Notes under the pieces: generated by a model
The model's database searches: none
What the model saw: the letters and a program-made list of their open reading frames with translations, nothing else
Told to the model about the DNA's origin: nothing
Part shown: positions 48,991 to 51,576 of the stretch, piece after piece
How the letters are laid out: every line of letters starts with the position of its first letter
Position numbering within the stretch: position 1 is the stretch's first letter
Position numbers and translations under genes: made by a program
DNA from: CAZMVY01 sp964617875
GTDB taxonomy: Bacteria; Planctomycetota; Phycisphaerae; UBA1845; PWPN01
Length of the DNA: 51,576 bases
Assembly (NCBI GenBank): GCA_964617875.1
Contig: CAZUAI010000035.1
Coordinates: 1 to 51,576 of the forward strand
Direction: 5' to 3'

Positions 48991-49056
48991 CGCGAAAGCG
49001 GGGATCCAGACCGCGCCCGTTGCTCTGGACCCCCGCGTTCCCCGCTTTCGCGGGGA
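48986..49056. repeat. Inverted pair of REP-like palindromes (BIME-like)
   Basis: Copy 2: ATCCCCGC-GAAA-GCGGGGAT (48986-49005). Copy 3, opposite orientation: TCCCCGC-TTTC-GCGGGGA (49039-49056), 33 bp apart. They lie between the convergent radical SAM and Crp/Fnr genes. Confidence 0.8.
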
Positions 49057-49084
49057 CAGGCCGCGGGGGTGACGACCTCAGTTC

Positions 49085-49792
49085 TCAGCACTCGGTTTCC
49101 CCGTCGCCTTCGCCGAGCAGCAGCCGCTCCAGCGCCGCCGCATCCGGGATTTCGATCTGCCGGCCCGCCGGCCTGATCAGGCCGCGGGACTCGAGGTCGG
49201 CCTGGGCGCGGGAGAACGTCTCCGGGGCCATGCCGAGCTGCGAGGCGATGTCCTTCTTCGGCAGCGTCAGCTCGAGCGTACACGGCCCCTCGACGCAGCC
49301 GTGACGGCGGGCCTCCCGGTGCAGGTAGCTCGCGAGCTTTGCCCGGGCGTTCAGGAAGCTCTCGTTCTCGAGCTGGTCCAGCAGGCGGTGCAGCCACTGG
49401 CTGAGCGACTCGAACATGCGGATCGCGCAGTCCGGGTGCTCCCGCAGGATCCGCAGGAACGGCTCGCGGCGGACGAGGATGAGCTGCGCATCCTCGATGG
49501 CCTCGGCGAACGCCGGATAGGTGTCGTGGCCGAACATCGCGGCCTCGGCAAACGAGTGCGGCGGCCGGACGATGTGGAGCGTCCGCTGCCGGCCGTCGGG
49601 CGCGATCTTGAACAGACGCATCGCCCCGGCGACGACGACGTAGAACCCGTCGCACGGCTGCCCGTCGCGGAACAGCAGTTCGCCGGACCGGCAACGGACC
49701 GCGCGCGAAATGCCGGCCACGCGCTCGAGTTCCAGCGGCGCCAGACGGGCGAACAACGGGCATCGGCCGAGCCTGTCGGTGTATTCCGCCAT
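49085..49792 (-). CDS. Crp/Fnr family transcription regulator
   Basis: 235 aa. A cyclic-nucleotide-binding-like beta roll (CRSGELLFRDGQPCDGFYVV, AGAMRLFKIAPDGRQRTLHI, FAEAAMFGHDTYPAFAEA), a long dimerisation helix, and a Crp-type winged helix (LTLPKKDIASQLGMAPETFSRAQADLESRG). No N-terminal Fnr-type cysteine cluster is present, so oxygen sensing through Fe-S is unlikely. ATG at 49792, a few bases after a TATCAT. It diverges from the aldehyde dehydrogenase gene and is its likely regulator, by position. Confidence 0.88.
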   Translation of the reverse strand: MAEYTDRLGRCPLFARLAPLELERVAGISRAVRCRSGELLFRDGQPCDGFYVVVAGAMRLFKIAPDGRQRTLHIVRPPHSFAEAAMFGHDTYPAFAEAIEDAQLILVRREPFLRILREHPDCAIRMFESLSQWLHRLLDQLENESFLNARAKLASYLHREARRHGCVEGPCTLELTLPKKDIASQLGMAPETFSRAQADLESRGLIRPAGRQIEIPDAAALERLLLGEGDGETEC

Positions 49793-49847
49793 CGAGTGCA
49801 GATGATACGCGTTCGCCCGAGCGGGCGGAAGCGACGGCGAACCTGGA

Positions 49848-49876
49848 TTGAACTCGGCGGGCGCGAGGGCTACGAT
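49848..49876 (+). promoter_or_regulatory. Promoter for the aldehyde dehydrogenase gene
   Basis: TTGAAC (49848-49853), 17-bp spacer, TACGAT (49871-49876), leader about 52 nt. The 142-nt divergent region to the Crp/Fnr gene should contain its operator; no clear TGTGA-N6-TCACA or TTGAT-N4-ATCAA was seen. Confidence 0.5.
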
Positions 49877-49934
49877 GGCCCGGACGCCCGAGTTCTGTCC
49901 GGATTGCGCCGCGGGGCGCAGAAAGGAACCGATC

Positions 49935-51410
49935 ATGCCCGCCGTCGTCAAGCGCCCGAAGGTCCGACAGACGAAGCTCCTCATCGACGGGAAATGGGTC
50001 GAGAGCCGCTCCGGCCGGACGTTTGAGGACATCGACCCCTCGACCGGCAAGGTCGTCGCCCACGTGGCCGAGGGCGCGGCCGAGGACATCGACCTCGCCG
50101 TACGCGCCGCCCGCAAGGCGTTCGAGGAAGGCCCGTGGCCGCGGATGAGCGCCCGCGAACGGGGCCGGCTCCTGTTCCGGCTGGCCGATCTCGTCGAGGA
50201 ACGCAAGGACGAGCTGGCCGCCCTCGAGGTGCTCGACAAGGGCAAGCCGATCAGCGAGGCCCTGCACGGCGACCTGCCGCTGGTCATCGCCGTATTCCGG
50301 TACTTTGCCGGCTGGGCGGACAAGGTGACGGGCGAAACGCTGCCCGTCGACGACCCCGACGGCATGTTCTGCTACACGCGGCGGGAGCCCGTCGGCGTCT
50401 GCGGGCAGATCATTCCGTGGAACTTCCCTCTGCTCATGGTCTCGTGGAAGTGGGCCCCGGCGCTGGCCTGCGGCAACACGGTCGTACTCAAGCCGGCCGA
50501 GCAGACGCCGCTGAGCGCCCTGCGGCTCGGCGAGCTGGCGATGGAGGCCGGCTTCCCGCCGGGTGTGATCAACATCGTCAACGGCTTCGGCGAGACGGCG
50601 GGCGACGCCCTCGTCCGCCACCCCGGCGTGGACAAGATCGCCTTCACCGGCGAATACCGCACCGCGCAGACGATCATGGCCAACGCCGCCCCGACGCTCA
50701 AGCGACTCAGCTTTGAACTCGGCGGCAAGAGCCCGAACATCGTCTTCGCCGACGCCGACATCGACGCCGCCGTGGACGGGGCGATGGGGGCGGTCTTCTT
50801 CAACCAGGGCGAGGTGTGCTGCGCCGGCAGCCGGCTGTTCGTCGAGCAGCAAATCCACGATCGCTTCGTGGACAGGCTCGCGAAGAAGGCCCGCCGGCGC
50901 AAGCTCGGCGACCCGTTCGACCCCGCCACCGAGCAGGGCGCCCAGGTCTCGCGGGAGCAGTTCGATAAGGTGATGCGCTACATCGACATCGGCCGCCGCG
51001 AGGACAGGGCGAAGTGCGTCTGCGGCGGCGAGCGGTACGGCGACAGGGGTTTCTTCATTCAGCCGACGGTTTTCACCGGCGTCCGCAACGACATGCGGAT
51101 CGCGCAGGAGGAGATCTTCGGCCCCGTCGTGGCGGTGCTGCCGTTCAAGAACGAGCGCGATCTCGTCCGCGACGCGAACACGACGATCTACGGGCTCGCC
51201 GCCGCCGTCTGGACGAAGGACGTCGGCCGCGCCCACGCGATCGCCCACCGGATCCGCGCCGGCACGGTCTGGGTCAACTGCTACAACGCGTTCGACCCCT
51301 GCGCCCCGTTCGGCGGCTACAAGTACAGCGGCATGGGCCGCGAACTGGGCCGGATCGCCCTCGAGCACTACACCGAGAACAAGACCGTCTGGGTGAAGCT
51401 GAAGCAGTGA
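49935..51410 (+). CDS. NAD(P)-dependent aldehyde dehydrogenase
   Basis: 491 aa, AAAGGA eight bases before the ATG. Classical ALDH: oxyanion Asn in IIPWNFPLLM (163), cofactor KPAEQTPLSAL, general base Glu261 in FELGGKSPNIVF, catalytic Cys295 in NQGEVCCAGSR, EEIFGPV and PFGGYKYSGMGRELG. The usual FTGSTEVG reads FTGEYRTA, a change beside the NAD diphosphate. It oxidises an aldehyde to the acid; the sequence is of the ALDH1/2-betaine-aldehyde type, not the CoA-acylating PduP type, so it is not an obvious partner for the pduS/pduT homologs. Confidence 0.93.
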   Translation: MPAVVKRPKVRQTKLLIDGKWVESRSGRTFEDIDPSTGKVVAHVAEGAAEDIDLAVRAARKAFEEGPWPRMSARERGRLLFRLADLVEERKDELAALEVLDKGKPISEALHGDLPLVIAVFRYFAGWADKVTGETLPVDDPDGMFCYTRREPVGVCGQIIPWNFPLLMVSWKWAPALACGNTVVLKPAEQTPLSALRLGELAMEAGFPPGVINIVNGFGETAGDALVRHPGVDKIAFTGEYRTAQTIMANAAPTLKRLSFELGGKSPNIVFADADIDAAVDGAMGAVFFNQGEVCCAGSRLFVEQQIHDRFVDRLAKKARRRKLGDPFDPATEQGAQVSREQFDKVMRYIDIGRREDRAKCVCGGERYGDRGFFIQPTVFTGVRNDMRIAQEEIFGPVVAVLPFKNERDLVRDANTTIYGLAAAVWTKDVGRAHAIAHRIRAGTVWVNCYNAFDPCAPFGGYKYSGMGRELGRIALEHYTENKTVWVKLKQ

Positions 51411-51440
51411 CCCGCCCCTCTCCCTTCACACGCAGGCAGG

Positions 51441-51533
51441 GTGTCAGGAACCTTCGGCAGCGAAAGAAACGCCGTCCGGCCTCGCCGGCCGACCGTGAAA
51501 ACCGGCCCCGGAACGTGGCGGGGTTCCTGACCC
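51441..51533. repeat. Inverted-end element with a different core, copy D
   Basis: GTGTCAGGAACC (51441-51452) and GGGTTCCTGACCC (51521-51533) give the same ends as copies A-C, but the core differs apart from short stretches, and has its own palindrome GGCCTCGCCGGCC-like centre. It follows the aldehyde dehydrogenase stop by 30 nt. Confidence 0.55.
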
Positions 51534-51576
51534 GAATGGCACTGCCGTCCCAAGTGGTTTAGTGCCGGGCGGTTAC

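Noticed and set aside
48984..51368. 794-codon open frame antisense to aldehyde dehydrogenase and overlapping the Crp/Fnr gene
   Set aside because: Opposes two clear genes and includes repeat DNA; no protein features.
49935..51410. Aldehyde dehydrogenase as the PduP partner of the microcompartment pair
   Set aside because: The sequence is of the hydrolytic ALDH type with FELGGKSPN, not CoA-acylating PduP, and is about 27 kb away.

Overview
The window is a GC-rich chromosomal segment that reads like an uncultivated planctomycete, probably of the Phycisphaerae side of the phylum. The basis is gene content, not a marker phylogeny: a ThuA-like protein beside Gfo/Idh/MocA oxidoreductases with exported N-termini, a small Hc1-like histone, a BatA/von Willebrand membrane protein, a secreted amidase with Ig-like repeats and a dockerin-type end, and membrane proteins with N-terminal zinc ribbons. 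I see no rRNA, CRISPR array, intact transposase, integrase or prophage.

Layout. 1-5.3 kb: ThuA protein, then a chain of start/stop-overlapping genes (oxidoreductase, PIN toxin, ribbon-helix-helix antitoxin, second oxidoreductase). 5.5-9.5 kb: SGNH hydrolase, a methionine-synthase activation-like protein (reverse), BatA/VWA protein. 9.7-12.6 kb: histone-like protein, FabZ-like dehydratase, infA, a PEBP protein, a PaaI-type thioesterase, P-II protein. 12.9-16.5 kb: a PAS histidine kinase with its response regulator, and threonine synthase. 16.6-20.7 kb: exported proteins of unclear role, a lipoprotein, an alpha/beta hydrolase, a small membrane protein. 20.9-23.0 kb: a two-gene set resembling bacterial-microcompartment pduS (Fe-S flavoprotein) and pduT (Fe-S tandem-BMC shell protein), without the rest of a microcompartment operon. 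23.4-30 kb: modular amidase, ogt, sugar transferase, zinc-ribbon membrane protein, esterase. 30-36 kb: a very large soluble multi-PAS histidine kinase carrying a PocR-like domain, with a response regulator. 36.2-43.1 kb: a conserved housekeeping cluster on the reverse strand, tRNA-Gln - glmU - prs - rplY - pth - rpsF - ssb - rplI - dnaB. 43.6-51.6 kb: a membrane-anchored unknown, a cysteine-rich small protein with a DUF6125-like protein, two B12-binding-type radical SAM proteins, a Crp/Fnr regulator divergent from an aldehyde dehydrogenase.

Repeats are the second theme. There are four copies of a roughly 95-bp element with inverted ends (TCAGGAACC...GGTTCCTGA), two composite islands made of a REP-like palindrome joined to an 8-bp tandem array, heptamer tandem arrays, a CCCTCACCCC-type palindrome in two places, and a GGGCA-N3-TGCCC palindrome in two places. 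Several of them sit exactly between convergent genes.

Most promising leads: the isolated PduS/PduT pair, together with a PocR-type sensor and several possible corrinoid-linked proteins nearby; the composite repeat islands; and -10 elements placed six or seven bases before start codons, which would give leaderless transcripts.
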